Numbered from the stretch's first letter, positions 28,971 to 39,257 are shown. The stretch is DNA of 64,000 nucleotides from Pseudomonas benzenivorans (GCF_900100495.1 NZ_FNCT01000002.1:496001-560000); one strand, 5' to 3'. Numbers and translations are program-made. The notes: a model not told the origin generated them from the letters alone.

Positions 28971-29468
28971 ATGCTGTTCATCACCCTGCTGATCACCCTC
29001 ACCCTGCTCGCCGCGCTGGCCGATCGCCTGGGCGCGCCGGGCCTGGCCGGCTGGCCCGAGCGGATGCGCCTGGGCATGGCCGTGGCGCTGCTGCTGGTCG
29101 GCAGTGACCACCTGCTCACCCCGCAACGCTACCTGCCGATGCTGCCGGACTTCCTGCCTTATCACCTGGAGCTGGTGCTGTTCTCCGGCCTCTGCGAGTT
29201 GGCGGGCGCCATCGGCCTGCTGCTGCCACGCTGGCGGCGCTGGGCGGCCATGGCCCTGGCGCTGTATTTCGTCTGCGTGTTTCCGGCGAATATCAAGAAT
29301 GCCCTCGACGGCCTGAACGTCGAGGGCCTGCCGGCGGCGACCTGGTACTACTGGCTGCGCCTGCCGTTCCAGCCACTGATCGTGCTCTGGGCGCTGTACG
29401 CCGGCGAGCTGCTCGGCCGCAAGGGCAACGTCCAAGACGCCGGAGCCGGCCGCACTATCGCTCGCTGA
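28971..29468 (+). CDS. DoxX-like small membrane protein
   Basis: 165 aa with four predicted membrane helices (MLFITLLITLTLLAALADRLG; RMRLGMAVALLLVGSDHLL; LVLFSGLCELAGAIGLLLPR; WAAMALALYFVCVFPANI). The pattern of GxxHxL after helix 2 and GxxELxGAIGLLLPR fits the DoxX/DoxD family. DoxX-like proteins are tied to sulfur or redox chemistry in some bacteria; function here is unknown. Probably repressed by the divergent TetR protein. Start at 28971; the upstream 34 codons overlap the TetR operator. Confidence 0.8.
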   Translation: MLFITLLITLTLLAALADRLGAPGLAGWPERMRLGMAVALLLVGSDHLLTPQRYLPMLPDFLPYHLELVLFSGLCELAGAIGLLLPRWRRWAAMALALYFVCVFPANIKNALDGLNVEGLPAATWYYWLRLPFQPLIVLWALYAGELLGRKGNVQDAGAGRTIAR

Positions 29469-29530
29469 GCTGGCCAGACACCCGGCTGCGGCGCTATGGT
29501 CAGCACGGTACATCGCTGGAGCACACCACC

Positions 29531-29956
29531 ATGCGCGCCCTGACCCTCGACCTGCCGTGCCTCGAACAAGCCCTGCTCGGCCAGGACGACCTCGAGCAGT
29601 ACCTGGACCTGCAAACCGGCGCCGTGCTGAGCGTCGCCCCCGGCGATCCCCTGCCGGGGGCCGAGGAAAAGTACGACGTCCAGGCGCAGCGCTACCTGCC
29701 TATCGAGCCCCTGACGGTGAACGATGTCCTGGCCATGCGCGAAGCCTTCCTGTTCGGTTTGCACGACCCGCACGCGCATACCCTGCTCAGCCACGCCCTG
29801 GCCGGGCGCAAGCCGCTACGTACCTTCGACTACGAGCTGGAAAGACTGCCGCCACAGGTGCGCCAGGCCTGGCTCGCCTACCAGGCCCGGCAGCTGCATG
29901 AGCTGGCGCTGGAGTGGCTGCAGGAGCATGGCCTGGAAGCGGCGCCACGCGACTAG
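29531..29956 (+). CDS. Conserved hypothetical protein, UPF0158-like
   Basis: 141 aa, soluble and acidic: MRALTLDLPCLEQALLGQDDLEQYLDLQTGAVLSV begins like UPF0158 proteins (a helix then YLD.xTG.V), followed by RYLPIEPLTVNDVLAMREAFLFGL and a helical C-terminus. No enzymatic motif, signal peptide or membrane helix. Sits alone between the DoxX-like gene and the convergent response regulator (23-bp gap). Family assignment is by pattern only. Confidence 0.65.
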   Translation: MRALTLDLPCLEQALLGQDDLEQYLDLQTGAVLSVAPGDPLPGAEEKYDVQAQRYLPIEPLTVNDVLAMREAFLFGLHDPHAHTLLSHALAGRKPLRTFDYELERLPPQVRQAWLAYQARQLHELALEWLQEHGLEAAPRD

Positions 29957-29979
29957 TGTCGCGACACCAGGCGCCACCC

Positions 29980-30630
29980 TCAGCCGCTCAGCCAGCCGCG
30001 CTCCAGCGCATATTTCACCAGCCCGGCCGGGGTATCGACGCCCAGCTTGCGACGAATGCTCAGGCGGTGGGTTTCGACGGTGCGCACGCTGATCTCGAAC
30101 GTGCGGGCGATGGCCTTGTTGCTCAAGCCCTGCGCCAGCATCCGCAGCACCTCGCGCTCACGCGGGGTCAGCTCGTCATCATCGGCCGGCGCCGGGCTGG
30201 CCATCATTTTCTGCAGCAGCTCGGCGCTGTAGTAGCTGCCGCCGGCGGCAATCGCATCGATGGCGGCGACTATTTCCCGCGAGCCGGCATCCTTCAACAC
30301 ATAGCCCCGGGCGCCGGCGCGGATCGAGCTGGTGACGTACTCGGCGTGGTCGTACATGCTCAGGATCAGCACCTGGATACCGGGATACTGGCGACAGAGG
30401 GTCTCGGTCAGTTGCAGGCCGGTCATGTCCTTCATGCCGATATCCACCAGCAACAGGTCGGGGCGGATCTGCTCGACCAGGCTGAGCGCCTCGGCGCCGC
30501 TGCCGGCCTCGCCCACCACCTCCAGTTGCGGCATCGCCGCCAGCAGCGCGCGCAGGCCATCGCGGACCAGCTCGTGGTCATCGACCAGGGCGACACGGAT
30601 AGCTGCGGGACGCGGGTCAGTCGTGGACAT
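29980..30630 (-). CDS. NarL/LuxR-type response regulator
   Basis: 216 aa: receiver domain with acidic pocket VDDHE, phospho-acceptor Asp63 (LLLVDIGMKDMTG) and Lys in GYVLKDAG; then a LuxR HTH from about residue 152 (LTPREREVLRMLAQGLSNKAIA...ISVRTVETHRLSIRRKLG). Starts 3 bp after the histidine kinase stop, so it is the partner of that kinase. Targets unknown. Confidence 0.92.
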   Translation of the reverse strand: MSTTDPRPAAIRVALVDDHELVRDGLRALLAAMPQLEVVGEAGSGAEALSLVEQIRPDLLLVDIGMKDMTGLQLTETLCRQYPGIQVLILSMYDHAEYVTSSIRAGARGYVLKDAGSREIVAAIDAIAAGGSYYSAELLQKMMASPAPADDDELTPREREVLRMLAQGLSNKAIARTFEISVRTVETHRLSIRRKLGVDTPAGLVKYALERGWLSG

Positions 30631-30633
30631 AGC

Positions 30634-31983
30634 TCAACCTGGTAGCGGCAGATTCACCATCAGCTCGGTGCGGCCGGGGGCTGACGATAGCCTAAAACGG
30701 CCGCCGAGATGCTCGATTCTTTCGCGGATATTGCGCAGGCCGATACCGCCGCTGCGGGCCTGCTCAATCAGCATGACGTCGAAGCCGATGCCGTCATCGC
30801 AGACCCTGAGCTGCACGGTCGGTCCGCTGCGGGTCAGCGCGATAGTGACGCTGCGGGCCTGGGCGTGGCGTTCGATATTGGCCAGCGCCTCCTGCACGAT
30901 GCGAAACAGCGCGACCGACTCGCGATCGGGCAGCCGCGCCAGACCCAGCCGTTCAAGGTAGTCGACCGGCAGCCCGCTGCGCTGCTCGAACTCGACCGCC
31001 AACTGGCCGATGGCCGCCGGCAGGCCGAAGGTGTCGAGCAGCGACGGGCGCAAATCGTGGGAGATGCGCCGGACCTCGGCGATGGCCCCGCCCAGCCTGG
31101 CCAGTCCGGCGCGCAGCGTACTCAGGGCCTGGCTGCGGCCGGCCTCCAGTTCGTGGCAGGCCAGTTCGAGGCGGAACTTCACCGACACCAGCAACTGGCT
31201 GATACCGTCGTGCAACTCGCGCGAGACCCGCGAACGCTCCTCCTCCTGCGAGCAGACGATACGCTGGGCCAGCTGTTTCAGCTTGCGGTCGGCCAGGCGG
31301 TGCTCGCTGAGGTTGAGCATCAGCCCGCAGGCGAACACCAGCAGCACCGCCACCAGCGCCACGCCGGCGATCGCCCGCATGGTGCTGCGGATGTTCTGTG
31401 CCACCTCGGTGCGGGCCTGGCGGGTGGCCTGCTCGACGTCGTCGAGGTAGAGGCCGGTGCCGAGCATCCAGCCCCAGCGCTCGAGCATCACCACGTAGGC
31501 GAGCTTCTCGGTCAGCTGGCCGGTGGAAGGCTTCTGCCACTGGTAGCGCTGGAAGCCATCGCCGTTGCGGGCGCTGAGCAATAGCGCCTGGATCGCCTGC
31601 ACCCAGTGCGGATTGGTCATGCTCACCAGGTCGCGGCCGACCAGCTCCGGCTGGCGCGGGTGCATCAGGTTGCGGCCGTTGCCGTCGTAGACGAAGAAAT
31701 AACCGTCGCTGCCGAAGTCGAGGCCGGCCAGCGTGGCCAGCACCTGCTGCTGGGTCACGGGGTCGTCGCGGCCACTGCCGTAGAGCGGCGCGATCGAACT
31801 CAGGGCCAGTTCGACATAGTTCTGCAGCTCGGTCTTCTTGCTGGCGATGATGCTGGTTTCGATCAGCCGCTCCTGCTGCTCGCCCAGCTGGCGGGCGTGC
31901 GCCAGCACCAGCGCGCCGATCACGGCGATGGCCAGCAGCAGCGGCAGGATGGCGAGCGCGACGATCTTCTGTTTGAGTTGCAT
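30634..31983 (-). CDS. Cache-domain sensor histidine kinase (NarX/HisKA_3 type)
   Basis: 449 aa: membrane helix 8-28, periplasmic single Cache domain about 45-185 (GYFFVYDGNGRNLMHPRQPELVGRD...WGWMLGTGLYLDDVE), second helix ~203-224, then HisKA_3 with the phospho-acceptor His258 in EEERSRVSRELHDGISQ, and HATPase_c (EALANIERHAQA; VCDDGIGFD; GGIGLRNIRERIE). Cache domains of this sort bind small carboxylates or amino acids; the actual ligand is not readable. Operon with the NarL-type regulator. Confidence 0.92.
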   Translation of the reverse strand: MQLKQKIVALAILPLLLAIAVIGALVLAHARQLGEQQERLIETSIIASKKTELQNYVELALSSIAPLYGSGRDDPVTQQQVLATLAGLDFGSDGYFFVYDGNGRNLMHPRQPELVGRDLVSMTNPHWVQAIQALLLSARNGDGFQRYQWQKPSTGQLTEKLAYVVMLERWGWMLGTGLYLDDVEQATRQARTEVAQNIRSTMRAIAGVALVAVLLVFACGLMLNLSEHRLADRKLKQLAQRIVCSQEEERSRVSRELHDGISQLLVSVKFRLELACHELEAGRSQALSTLRAGLARLGGAIAEVRRISHDLRPSLLDTFGLPAAIGQLAVEFEQRSGLPVDYLERLGLARLPDRESVALFRIVQEALANIERHAQARSVTIALTRSGPTVQLRVCDDGIGFDVMLIEQARSGGIGLRNIRERIEHLGGRFRLSSAPGRTELMVNLPLPG

Positions 31984-32075
31984 GCGGACCGTTCAGGCAA
32001 ATGCCGGCCACGGAGGCGCCAGCGGACAATTCGGGATTCTAACAAAGCGGACGCGGCGCACCAGCGGACGGCGCT

Positions 32076-32513
32076 TCAGACTTCCAGCAGAAAGGTCACC
32101 GGGCCATCGTTGACCAGGTGCACCTGCATCTCGGCACCGAAGCGGCCGGTCGCCACCTGCGGGTGCTTCTCCCGGGCCTGCTTCACCAACAGCTCGAACA
32201 ACGCTGCACCCTGGGCCGGCTTTGCTGCGCTGGAGAAACTCGGGCGCAGACCGTTGCGGGTGTCAGCGGCGAGGGTGAACTGCGAGACCAGCAGCAGGCC
32301 GCCGCCGACATCGCTCAAGGACAGGTTCATCTTGCCCTCGGCATCGCCGAATACCCGGTAGTTGAGCAGCTTGTGCAGCAGCTTGGCGACGCTCTCCGGA
32401 CTGTCCTGCGGCTCGATGCCGACCAGCGCCAGCAGGCCCTGGTCGATGGCACCGACCACCTCGCCGGCCACCTCGACACGCGCGCCGCGCACGCGCTGGA
32501 TCAGTGTCTTCAT
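32076..32513 (-). CDS. dtd: D-aminoacyl-tRNA deacylase
   Basis: 145 aa; removes D-amino acids (and Gly) mischarged onto t[44 protein letters not shown] (the SQxT motif) and [13 protein letters not shown] (Gly-cisPro-like NDGPVT) are diagnostic. Start at 32513 overlaps the pip stop by ATGA; the much longer open frame through pip is rejected. Confidence 0.96.
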   Translation of the reverse strand: MKTLIQRVRGARVEVAGEVVGAIDQGLLALVGIEPQDSPESVAKLLHKLLNYRVFGDAEGKMNLSLSDVGGGLLLVSQFTLAADTRNGLRPSFSSAAKPAQGAALFELLVKQAREKHPQVATGRFGAEMQVHLVNDGPVTFLLEV

Positions 32514-33481
32514 GCCTCGTCGGGCGCCAGGTCGAGCAGGCGCCGGGCGATCTGGTTGGCGGCGCGCACCAGGGCGTCGGTGATGCCAGTCTCGGAGGCG
32601 GCGTGGCCGGCGTCGCGGATGATCTGCAACTCGCTGTTGGGCCAGGCCTGGTGCAGTTCCCAGGCATTGTCCAGGGGGCAGACCACGTCGTAGCGGCCAT
32701 GCACGATCACCCCCGGCAGGTGGGCGATCTTCGGCATGTCGCGGATCAGCTGGTCGGCCTCGAGGAAGGCGTTGTTGACGAAGTAGTGGCACTCGATGCG
32801 GGCGATCGACAGGGCCCGGTGCGCCTCGGCGAAGCGGTCGACCACCTGCGGGTTGGGGCGCAGGGTCAGGGTGCGGCCTTCCCAGGTCGACCAGGCCTTG
32901 GCGGCGTGCATCTGGGCGATCTGGTCGGGGCCGGTCAGGCGCTTGTAGAACGCCTGCATCAGCTCGCCGCGCTCCTCCGGCGGGATCGGCGCCAGATAGT
33001 CCTGCCAGTAGTCGGGGAACATCCGACTGGCGCCTTCCTGGTAGAACCAGTGGAACTCCTGCGGCCGGCACAGGAAGATGCCGCGCAGGATCAGCGCATG
33101 CACCCGCTCGGGATGGCTCTGGGCGTAGGCCAGCGACAGGGTCGAGCCCCAGGAGCCGCCGAACAGCACCCACTTGTCGATGCCCAGGTGCTCGCGGATC
33201 CGCTCCAGGTCGGCGACCAGGTCCCAGGTGGTGTTGTTTTCCAGGCTCGCGTGGGGCGTGGAACGCCCGCAGCCGCGCTGGTCGAAGGTGACGATGCGGT
33301 ACAGGTTGGGGTCGAAGAAGCGCCGGCTCAGGGCATCGCAGCCCGCACCCGGACCGCCATGGATAAACACCACCGGCAGACCATCCGGCGACCCGCTTTC
33401 GTCCACATAGAGAACGTGCGGCTCCTCTACGGCCAGCTCATGGCGGGCGTAGGGTTTGATCTCCGGATACAAAGTCTGCAT
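32510..33481 (-). CDS. pip: Proline iminopeptidase
   Basis: 323-aa alpha/beta-hydrolase (S33) that removes N-terminal Pro. HGGPGAGCD (oxyanion loop), [12 protein letters not shown], and the nucleophile elbow [12 protein letters not shown] are clear; late Asp and His are in [12 protein letters not shown] and RDAGHAA. Start [15 protein letters not shown] at 33481. Operon with dtd by 4-bp overlap. Confidence 0.95.
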   Translation of the reverse strand: MQTLYPEIKPYARHELAVEEPHVLYVDESGSPDGLPVVFIHGGPGAGCDALSRRFFDPNLYRIVTFDQRGCGRSTPHASLENNTTWDLVADLERIREHLGIDKWVLFGGSWGSTLSLAYAQSHPERVHALILRGIFLCRPQEFHWFYQEGASRMFPDYWQDYLAPIPPEERGELMQAFYKRLTGPDQIAQMHAAKAWSTWEGRTLTLRPNPQVVDRFAEAHRALSIARIECHYFVNNAFLEADQLIRDMPKIAHLPGVIVHGRYDVVCPLDNAWELHQAWPNSELQIIRDAGHAASETGITDALVRAANQIARRLLDLAPDEA

Positions 33482-33607
33482 GGCATGCTCCTGAATGTAT
33501 GCGTACGGTGCGTTCCTCGGCAGGCGGGAGCGTGCTACGCCCCTCGGCTGGCTACGCTGCCGTTTTCCGCTCTGCCCCGCATCATAACCATGAAAAAGGA
33601 GTTCGGC

Positions 33608-34042
33608 ATGCCAGCACGGCAATTTGCCCTATCTTTCCTGCTGCTGTTCAGCCTGCTCGCCGGCTGTGGCGCTCACGACGACCCGCAAGCCGCCCTGGAA
33701 GCCGCCGTGCAGCGATTGCAGGACAACCTCGAGGCGAAGGACAGCGGCGCGGTGCTCGAACAATTGCATCCGCAGTTCAGCGCCCAGCAGGAGCTCGACC
33801 GCGACTGGGCCAGGCGCACCATGACCCTGCTGTTCCTGCGCCACAAGCAGGTCAGGGTGTTGGCCTTGAGCCAGAGCAGCCACCTCGACGCGACCTACGC
33901 GGAAAAAGGCCACAGCGAGGTGCAGGTCGCCCTGACCGGCGCCGAAGGGCTGATCCCCGACAGCGCGCGGCACTATGGCGTGCGCCTGGAGTGGTGGCTG
34001 GAAGACGGCAAGTGGAAACTGGCGCGCCTGAACTGGGAGTGA
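33608..34042 (+). CDS. Small lipoprotein of unknown function
   Basis: 144 aa. Start at 33608 is chosen because AAGGAG lies six bases upstream; an ATG six codons earlier is less likely. The signal MPARQFALSFLLLFSLLAGC ends in lipobox LAGC (Cys20). The mature protein is a helix-then-beta domain (AVQRLQDNLEAKDSGAVLEQLHPQFSAQ ... VRLEWWLEDGKWKLARLNW) like NTF2-type or nuclear-transport-fold lipoproteins. Divergent from pip and convergent with hutG (2-bp gap). Confidence 0.78.
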   Translation: MPARQFALSFLLLFSLLAGCGAHDDPQAALEAAVQRLQDNLEAKDSGAVLEQLHPQFSAQQELDRDWARRTMTLLFLRHKQVRVLALSQSSHLDATYAEKGHSEVQVALTGAEGLIPDSARHYGVRLEWWLEDGKWKLARLNWE

Positions 34043-34044
34043 CC

Positions 34045-34848
34045 CTAGCGTCCGTAGCGTTCGCGGCCCCAGTCGAGCATCGCCTGCAGCAACTGGCGGA
34101 GCACCAGTTGGGTCGGCTCGGCGAGGTCTTCGCGGTAGTCGAAGGGCAGTTGTTCCTCCATGTAGGTGCACTGCGCCAGCTCCAGCTGCACGGCATGGAT
34201 GTGCTGCTGCGGCTGGCCGTAGTGACGGGTGATATGCCCGCCCTTGAAGCGCCCGTTGAGCACGTGGCTGTAGTCCTGGGCCCTGGCGCACACTGCTTGC
34301 AGGCGCTCGGCCAGTTGCGCGTCGCAGCTGGCGCCGGCGTTGGTGCCCAGGTTGAAGTCCGGCAGGCGGCCGTCGAACAGGTGCGGTACGCAGGAGCGGA
34401 TCGAATGCGCGTCGAACAGCAGCGCATAACCGAACTCGCGCTTCAGCCGCGCCAGCTCGGCGGCGAGGGTCTGGTGATAGGGCGTCCAGACCTCGGCCAG
34501 GTAACGCGCGCGCTCCTCGGCGCAGGGCTCCATGCCGGCACGGTAGAGCGGCGCGCCATCGAACAGGGTCGCCGGATAGAGGCCGGTGGTGGCGCTGGCA
34601 TACAGCGGCGCGTCGTCCGCCGGGCGGTTGAGGTCGATGACATAGCGCGAATAGTTGGCTTCCAGGGTGCCGGCGCCCAGCTCGGCGGCAAACTCATAGA
34701 GCCGCGGAATGTGCCAGTCGGTATCCGGGCGCGGCTTCGCCTCCTCGACCAGGCCGGCCTCGACGGCGGGCGTCAGCAGGATGCCGGGGTGCGGCATGCT
34801 GATCAGCAGCGGCAGCCGACCGCGGTGGAAACTGAGTACGTTATCCAT
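34045..34848 (-). CDS. hutG: N-formylglutamate deformylase
   Basis: 267 aa; the last step of the five-enzyme Hut route, giving glutamate and formate. [28 protein letters not shown] and [11 protein letters not shown] carry the metal/substrate residues of the N-formylglutamate amidohydrolase family. Start [15 protein letters not shown] at 34848 overlaps the end of hutI by 8 bp. Its presence with HutF shows the Pseudomonas-type pathway (formimidoylglutamate to formylglutamate to glutamate). Confidence 0.96.
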   Translation of the reverse strand: MDNVLSFHRGRLPLLISMPHPGILLTPAVEAGLVEEAKPRPDTDWHIPRLYEFAAELGAGTLEANYSRYVIDLNRPADDAPLYASATTGLYPATLFDGAPLYRAGMEPCAEERARYLAEVWTPYHQTLAAELARLKREFGYALLFDAHSIRSCVPHLFDGRLPDFNLGTNAGASCDAQLAERLQAVCARAQDYSHVLNGRFKGGHITRHYGQPQQHIHAVQLELAQCTYMEEQLPFDYREDLAEPTQLVLRQLLQAMLDWGRERYGR

Positions 34849-36049
34849 GAGTGATCTCCTCGCCATGTCGAATGACCCGCTTGGGCAGGTCGCCGCCGAG
34901 CCAGTAGGCCAGCTCCGCCGGACGCCGGATCTGCCAGGCGACGAAGTCGGCCACCTTGCCCGCCTCCAGGCTGCCATGACTGGCGGACAGGCCCAGGGCC
35001 CGGGCCGCATGCAGGGTGACTCCGGCCAGGGCCTCCTCCGGGGTCAGGCGGAACGAGGTGCAGGCCATGTTCAGCATCAGCCGCAGCGACAGCGCCGGCG
35101 AAGTACCCGGGTTGAGGTCGCTGGCCACCGCCATGGCCACGCCATGCCGGCGCAGTAACTCGATCGGCGGCACGCGGGTCTCGCGCAGCAGGTAGAAGGC
35201 GCCGGGCAGCAGCACCGCCACGCTGCCGGCCGCGGCCATCGCCCGGGCATCGTCCTCGTCCATGTACTCCAGGTGATCGGCGGACAGCGCCCGGTAGCGC
35301 GCCGCCAGGCTGGCGCCGTGCAGCGAGGACAGCTGCTCGGCGTGCAGCTTGACCGGCAGGCCCAGTTCGCTGGCGGCCTGGAACACCCGCTCGACCTGGG
35401 CCGGGGAGAAACCCAGGTGTTCGCAGAAGGCATCCACCGCGTCGACCAGGCCCTCGCCGGCCAGCGCGGGAAGGATTTCCCCACACACCAGCTCGATATA
35501 GGCGTCGGCGCGACCGGCGAACTCCGGCGGCAGGGCGTGGGCCGCCAGGCAGGTGCTGCGCACCGTCAGCGGCAGCAGCTCGCCGAGGCGGCGGGCGACC
35601 CGCAGCATCTTGCGTTCGCTGGCCAGGTCCAGGCCGTAGCCGGACTTGACCTCCAGGCTGGTGACGCCCTCGCGCAGCAGCTGTCGCGCGCGTTGCAGCG
35701 CACTGGCCAGCAGCTCGTCCTCGCTGGCCGCGCGGGTGGCGCGCACGGTGCTGGCGATGCCGCCGCCGGCCGCGGCGATCTCGGCATAGCTGGCGCCCTC
35801 GAGGCGCTGCTCGAACTCGCTGCTGCGGTCGCCGCCGAACACCAGGTGGGTGTGGCAGTCGATCAACCCGGGGGTCAGCCAGGCGCCGCCGAGGTCGATG
35901 GTCTCGGCAGGCTCGCCGGCCGGCAGCTCGGCGCGCGGGCCGATCCATTCGATCAACTGGCCACGGCTGAGCAGCGCGGCGTCCTCGATGATCGAGTAGC
36001 GCCCGCCGGCCATGGTCGCGGCGTGGCAGTTGAGCCAGAGGCGTTGCAT
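34841..36049 (-). CDS. hutI: Imidazolonepropionase
   Basis: 402-aa amidohydrolase; third step of histidine breakdown. [15 protein letters not shown] (metal His pair), [17 protein letters not shown] and [11 protein letters not shown] match HutI. Start [16 protein letters not shown] at 36049. Lies 118 bp behind the transporter gene, with a GC hairpin (36131-36151) between, and overlaps hutG. Confidence 0.96.
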   Translation of the reverse strand: MQRLWLNCHAATMAGGRYSIIEDAALLSRGQLIEWIGPRAELPAGEPAETIDLGGAWLTPGLIDCHTHLVFGGDRSSEFEQRLEGASYAEIAAAGGGIASTVRATRAASEDELLASALQRARQLLREGVTSLEVKSGYGLDLASERKMLRVARRLGELLPLTVRSTCLAAHALPPEFAGRADAYIELVCGEILPALAGEGLVDAVDAFCEHLGFSPAQVERVFQAASELGLPVKLHAEQLSSLHGASLAARYRALSADHLEYMDEDDARAMAAAGSVAVLLPGAFYLLRETRVPPIELLRRHGVAMAVASDLNPGTSPALSLRLMLNMACTSFRLTPEEALAGVTLHAARALGLSASHGSLEAGKVADFVAWQIRRPAELAYWLGGDLPKRVIRHGEEITHG

Positions 36050-36130
36050 AAGGGATGTTCCTCCTCGCGGTGCAGTTCGTACTTGGCGGCTGCGGCGCTG
36101 GGCAGCCGGCCGTCACGGGAAATCAGCCAA

Positions 36131-36151
36131 GCCGGCCGGAGAACGGCCGGC
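36131..36151 (-). repeat. GC-rich hairpin between transporter and hutI
   Basis: GCCGGCCG-GAGAA-CGGCCGGC (arms 8 bp, perfect) follows the transporter stop by 17 nt on the minus strand. No T-run, so it is a possible attenuation or mRNA-processing point rather than a full terminator. Confidence 0.5.
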
Positions 36152-36167
36152 CCGAGCGGGTTGGTCT

Positions 36168-37508
36168 TTACAACAGCATGGCCGCCACCCAGCCAAAGGC
36201 AATCAACGGCAGGTTGAAATGCAGGAAGGTCGGCACCACGGTGTCCCAGATGTGGTCGTGCTGGCCGTCGGCATTCAGCCCGGCGGTCGGCCCCAGGGTC
36301 GAGTCCGAGGCCGGCGAACCGGCGTCGCCCAGGGCCGCGGCGGTGCCGACCAGGGCAATCACGGCCAGTGGCGAGAAGCCGAAGCCCAGTGCCAGCGGCA
36401 CGTAGATGGCGGTAATGATCGGTACGGTGGAGAACGACGAGCCGATGCCCATGGTGATGAACAGGCCCACCAGCAGCATGACCAGCGCGGCCAGGCCGCG
36501 GTTGTCGCCGATCAGCTGAACCGAGCCGCTGACCAGCGCGGGAATCTCGCCGGTGGCGTTCATGACCGCGGCGAAACCCGCCGCGGCGATCATGATGAAG
36601 CCGACCAGGGCCATCAGGCGCATGCCCTGGGTGAAGACGTCGTCCTGCTCGCGCCAGTGGATGACCCCGCTCAACGAGATCACCGCAAAGCCGACCAGTC
36701 CGCCGAACACCATCGAGCCGCTCCACAGCTGCACCGTCAAGGCCAGGGCCAGCGATAGCACGATCAGCCAAAGCTGGCGCTTGGTCAGCTTCTTGTCGGC
36801 ATGGTTGAGGTGCTCGCCGGCTACCGCGAGTTCCTGGTACTGGCGCTTGCGCCGGTAGCTGAAGGTGGCGATGGCGAGACCGGCGAGCATGCCCAGGGCC
36901 GGCAGCAGCATGGCCTGCGGCGCCAGATCGCGGGAGACGCTGAAGCTCTCGGCCGCGCCGGCCTGGTTGATGTTGCCGATCAGGATGTCGTTGAGGAAGA
37001 TCGCGCCGAAGCCCACCGGCACCACCATGTACAGGGTGGTGATGGCGAAGGTGATGGCACAGGCGACCAGGCGGCGGTCCAGCTGCAGGCGGTTCATCAC
37101 GTGCAGCAGTGGCGGCACCAGGATCGGGATGAAGGCGATGTGCACCGGGATCAGGGTTTCGGCCAGGGCGCCGGCCAGTATCAGCGCCGCCAGCATGCCC
37201 CACTTGACCAGCGCCAGCTCGCCACCGGCATGCTGGCTGTGGCTGACGTGCTCGACCACGCGGGCCGACAGGCGCTGGGCGATGCCGGTGCGCGACAGCG
37301 CCACGGCGAATGCGCCGAGGGTGGCATAGGCCAGCGCCACCGCGGCACCGCCGCCCAGGCCGTCGTTGAAGGCGGCAATCACCTCAGCGATCGGCATGCC
37401 CGCCGCCACCCCGCCAACCAGCGCCGCCACCACCAGGGCGAAGACCACGGACACACGCAGCATCGACAGCGTGACCATGACCAGTACCGCCAGCACTATG
37501 GAATTCAT
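36168..37508 (-). CDS. YuiF-type Na+/H+ antiporter-family transporter (putative Hut permease)
   Basis: 446-aa polytopic membrane protein (about 11-12 helices), starting MNSIVLAVLVMVTLSMLRVSVVFALVVAALVGG. Blocks GGGAAVALAYATLGAFAVALSRTG, LIPVHIAFIPILVPPLLHVMNRLQLDRR and TAAALGDAGSPASDSTLGPTAGL fit the COG2056 family annotated as Na+/H+ antiporters. Its place between hutH and hutI argues for uptake of histidine, urocanate or a related compound. Known Pseudomonas hut permeases (HutT types) belong to other families, so this is an operon-specific alternative. Confidence 0.8.
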   Translation of the reverse strand: MNSIVLAVLVMVTLSMLRVSVVFALVVAALVGGVAAGMPIAEVIAAFNDGLGGGAAVALAYATLGAFAVALSRTGIAQRLSARVVEHVSHSQHAGGELALVKWGMLAALILAGALAETLIPVHIAFIPILVPPLLHVMNRLQLDRRLVACAITFAITTLYMVVPVGFGAIFLNDILIGNINQAGAAESFSVSRDLAPQAMLLPALGMLAGLAIATFSYRRKRQYQELAVAGEHLNHADKKLTKRQLWLIVLSLALALTVQLWSGSMVFGGLVGFAVISLSGVIHWREQDDVFTQGMRLMALVGFIMIAAAGFAAVMNATGEIPALVSGSVQLIGDNRGLAALVMLLVGLFITMGIGSSFSTVPIITAIYVPLALGFGFSPLAVIALVGTAAALGDAGSPASDSTLGPTAGLNADGQHDHIWDTVVPTFLHFNLPLIAFGWVAAMLL

Positions 37509-37596
37509 TGCTACTCCTTATGGATCTTGTTGTTATTCGAGCAAAGACGCCCCATGACCCGCACCAGCGCGCGGATCAGCGGCAACGGAGGGACTC

Positions 37597-37720
37597 AGAG
37601 GTTGTGAAAATATCGAGCGCCGTCGCGCGAGCGTCTCCAGGTGTTCGCGGCAAGGCGCGCTACGCCAGCAGCGGGCGCCTGGAGGCGCTCGCAGTAGGCG
37701 CGAGTTTTTTCACAGCCTCT
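37597..37720. repeat. Inverted-repeat element between hutH and transporter gene
   Basis: Ends AGAGGTTGTGAAAA (37597-37610) and TTTTCACAGCCTCT (37707-37720) are inverted with one mismatch. Inside, GAGCGTCTCCAGG and CCTGGAGGCGCTC form a second set of arms, so nearly the whole 124 bp can fold. Its right end touches the hutH stop codon (37720-37722). Confidence 0.7.
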
Positions 37721-39255
37721 CAGGCCAGCGACGGCAACAGCTGCGCCGGCAACAGGTCATTCAGGCAACGGGATTCCAACAACTGGCTGGCCGCCTCGAT
37801 GTCCGGGGCGAAGAAGCGGTCCTGCTGGTAGTGGGCCACCCGCTGACGCAGCATGCGCCGCGCCTGCTCCAGCTTGGCCGAGGTCTTCAGCCCTTCGCGC
37901 AGGTCCAGGCCCTGGCAGGCGCCGAGCCATTCCACGGCGAGAATGCCGCGCACGTTGTCGGCCATCTCCCACAGGCGCTTGCCGGCGGCCGGGGCCATCG
38001 ACACGTGGTCTTCCTGGTTGGCCGAAGTCGGCAGGCTGTCGACGCTGTGCGGATGGGCCAGCGCCTTGTTCTCGCTGGCCAGCGCGGCGGCGGTGACCTG
38101 GGCGATCATGAAGCCGGAGTTGACCCCGCCATTGGCCACCAGGAACGGCGGCAGCTGCGACATATGCTTGTCCATCATCAGCGAGATGCGCCGCTCGGAC
38201 AGCGCGCCGATCTCGGCGATGGCCAGGGCCAGGTTGTCGGCGACCATGGCCACCGGCTCGGCGTGGAAGTTGCCGCCGGAGATCACCTCGCCTTCGGCGG
38301 CGAACACCAGCGGGTTGTCCGACACCGCGTTGGCCTCGATGGCCAATACCTCGGCGGCATGGCGCAGCTGGGTCAGGCAGGCGCCCATCACCTGTGGCTG
38401 GCAGCGCAGCGAATAGGGATCCTGGACCTTGTCGCACTGCGCGTGGGAGCGCGAGATCTCGCTGCTGGCGCTGAGCAGGTCGCGGTAGGCCGCGGCCGCG
38501 TCGATCTGCCCGCGCTGGCCACGGGCGGCGTGGATGCGCGGATCGAAGGGCGCCCGCGAGCCGAGCATGGCCTCGACGCTGAGGCCGCCGCAGACCAGCG
38601 CGGCGCCGAACAGGTCCTCGGCGGCGAACAGCCCGCGCAGGGCATAGGCGGTGGAGGCCTGGGTGCCGTTGAGCAGGGCCAGGCCCTCCTTGGCCGCCAG
38701 GGTCAGCGGCTCGAGGCCAGCCTTGGCCAGCGCCTCGGTGGCCGGCAGCCACTCGCCGCGGTAACGCGCCTGGCCCTCGCCGAGCAGCACCAGCGACATG
38801 TGCGCCAGCGGCGCCAGGTCGCCGGAGGCGCCGACCGAGCCCTTCAGCGGGATGTGCGGGTAGACCTCGGCGTTGATCAGGGCAATCAGCGCATCGATCA
38901 CCACCCGGCGGATGCCGGAGAAGCCGCGCGCCAGGCTGTTGACCTTGAGCAGCATGATCAGCCGCACCAGGGCGTCGTCCAATGGCTGGCCGACACCGGC
39001 GGCGTGCGACAGCACCAGGGAGCGCTGCAGGTTTTCCAGGTCTTCGCTGGCGATGCGGGTCTGCGCCAGCAGGCCGAAACCGGTGTTGATGCCGTAGGCG
39101 GTGCGGCCCTCGGCGAGGATTTGCTCGACGCAGGCGACGCTGGCCTCGATGGCCTCGGCGGCGCTCGCATCCAGGGTCACGGTCACCGGCCCCTGGTGGA
39201 CCTGGCGCAGTTGGGCCAGGGTCAGTTGGCCGGGCAGAATGTTCAGCGTGTTCAT
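37720..39255 (-). CDS. hutH: Histidine ammonia-lyase
   Basis: 511 aa; deaminates histidine to urocanate. The MIO cofactor triad Ala143-Ser144-Gly145 is in [42 protein letters not shown] and [12 protein letters not shown] are further family blocks. Start at 39255 is 2 bp past the hutU stop, so they are co-transcribed. Normal length. Confidence 0.97.
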   Translation of the reverse strand: MNTLNILPGQLTLAQLRQVHQGPVTVTLDASAAEAIEASVACVEQILAEGRTAYGINTGFGLLAQTRIASEDLENLQRSLVLSHAAGVGQPLDDALVRLIMLLKVNSLARGFSGIRRVVIDALIALINAEVYPHIPLKGSVGASGDLAPLAHMSLVLLGEGQARYRGEWLPATEALAKAGLEPLTLAAKEGLALLNGTQASTAYALRGLFAAEDLFGAALVCGGLSVEAMLGSRAPFDPRIHAARGQRGQIDAAAAYRDLLSASSEISRSHAQCDKVQDPYSLRCQPQVMGACLTQLRHAAEVLAIEANAVSDNPLVFAAEGEVISGGNFHAEPVAMVADNLALAIAEIGALSERRISLMMDKHMSQLPPFLVANGGVNSGFMIAQVTAAALASENKALAHPHSVDSLPTSANQEDHVSMAPAAGKRLWEMADNVRGILAVEWLGACQGLDLREGLKTSAKLEQARRMLRQRVAHYQQDRFFAPDIEAASQLLESRCLNDLLPAQLLPSLA

Positions 39256-39257
39256 GT

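Noticed and set aside
26045..34042. Possible defence or other new multi-gene system in the 26-34 kb region
   Set aside because: Genes here are ordinary regulators, a dehydrogenase, an isomerase-like protein, a DoxX-like protein and housekeeping dtd/pip; no nuclease, NTPase, toxin or reverse-transcriptase module, and operon directions alternate.
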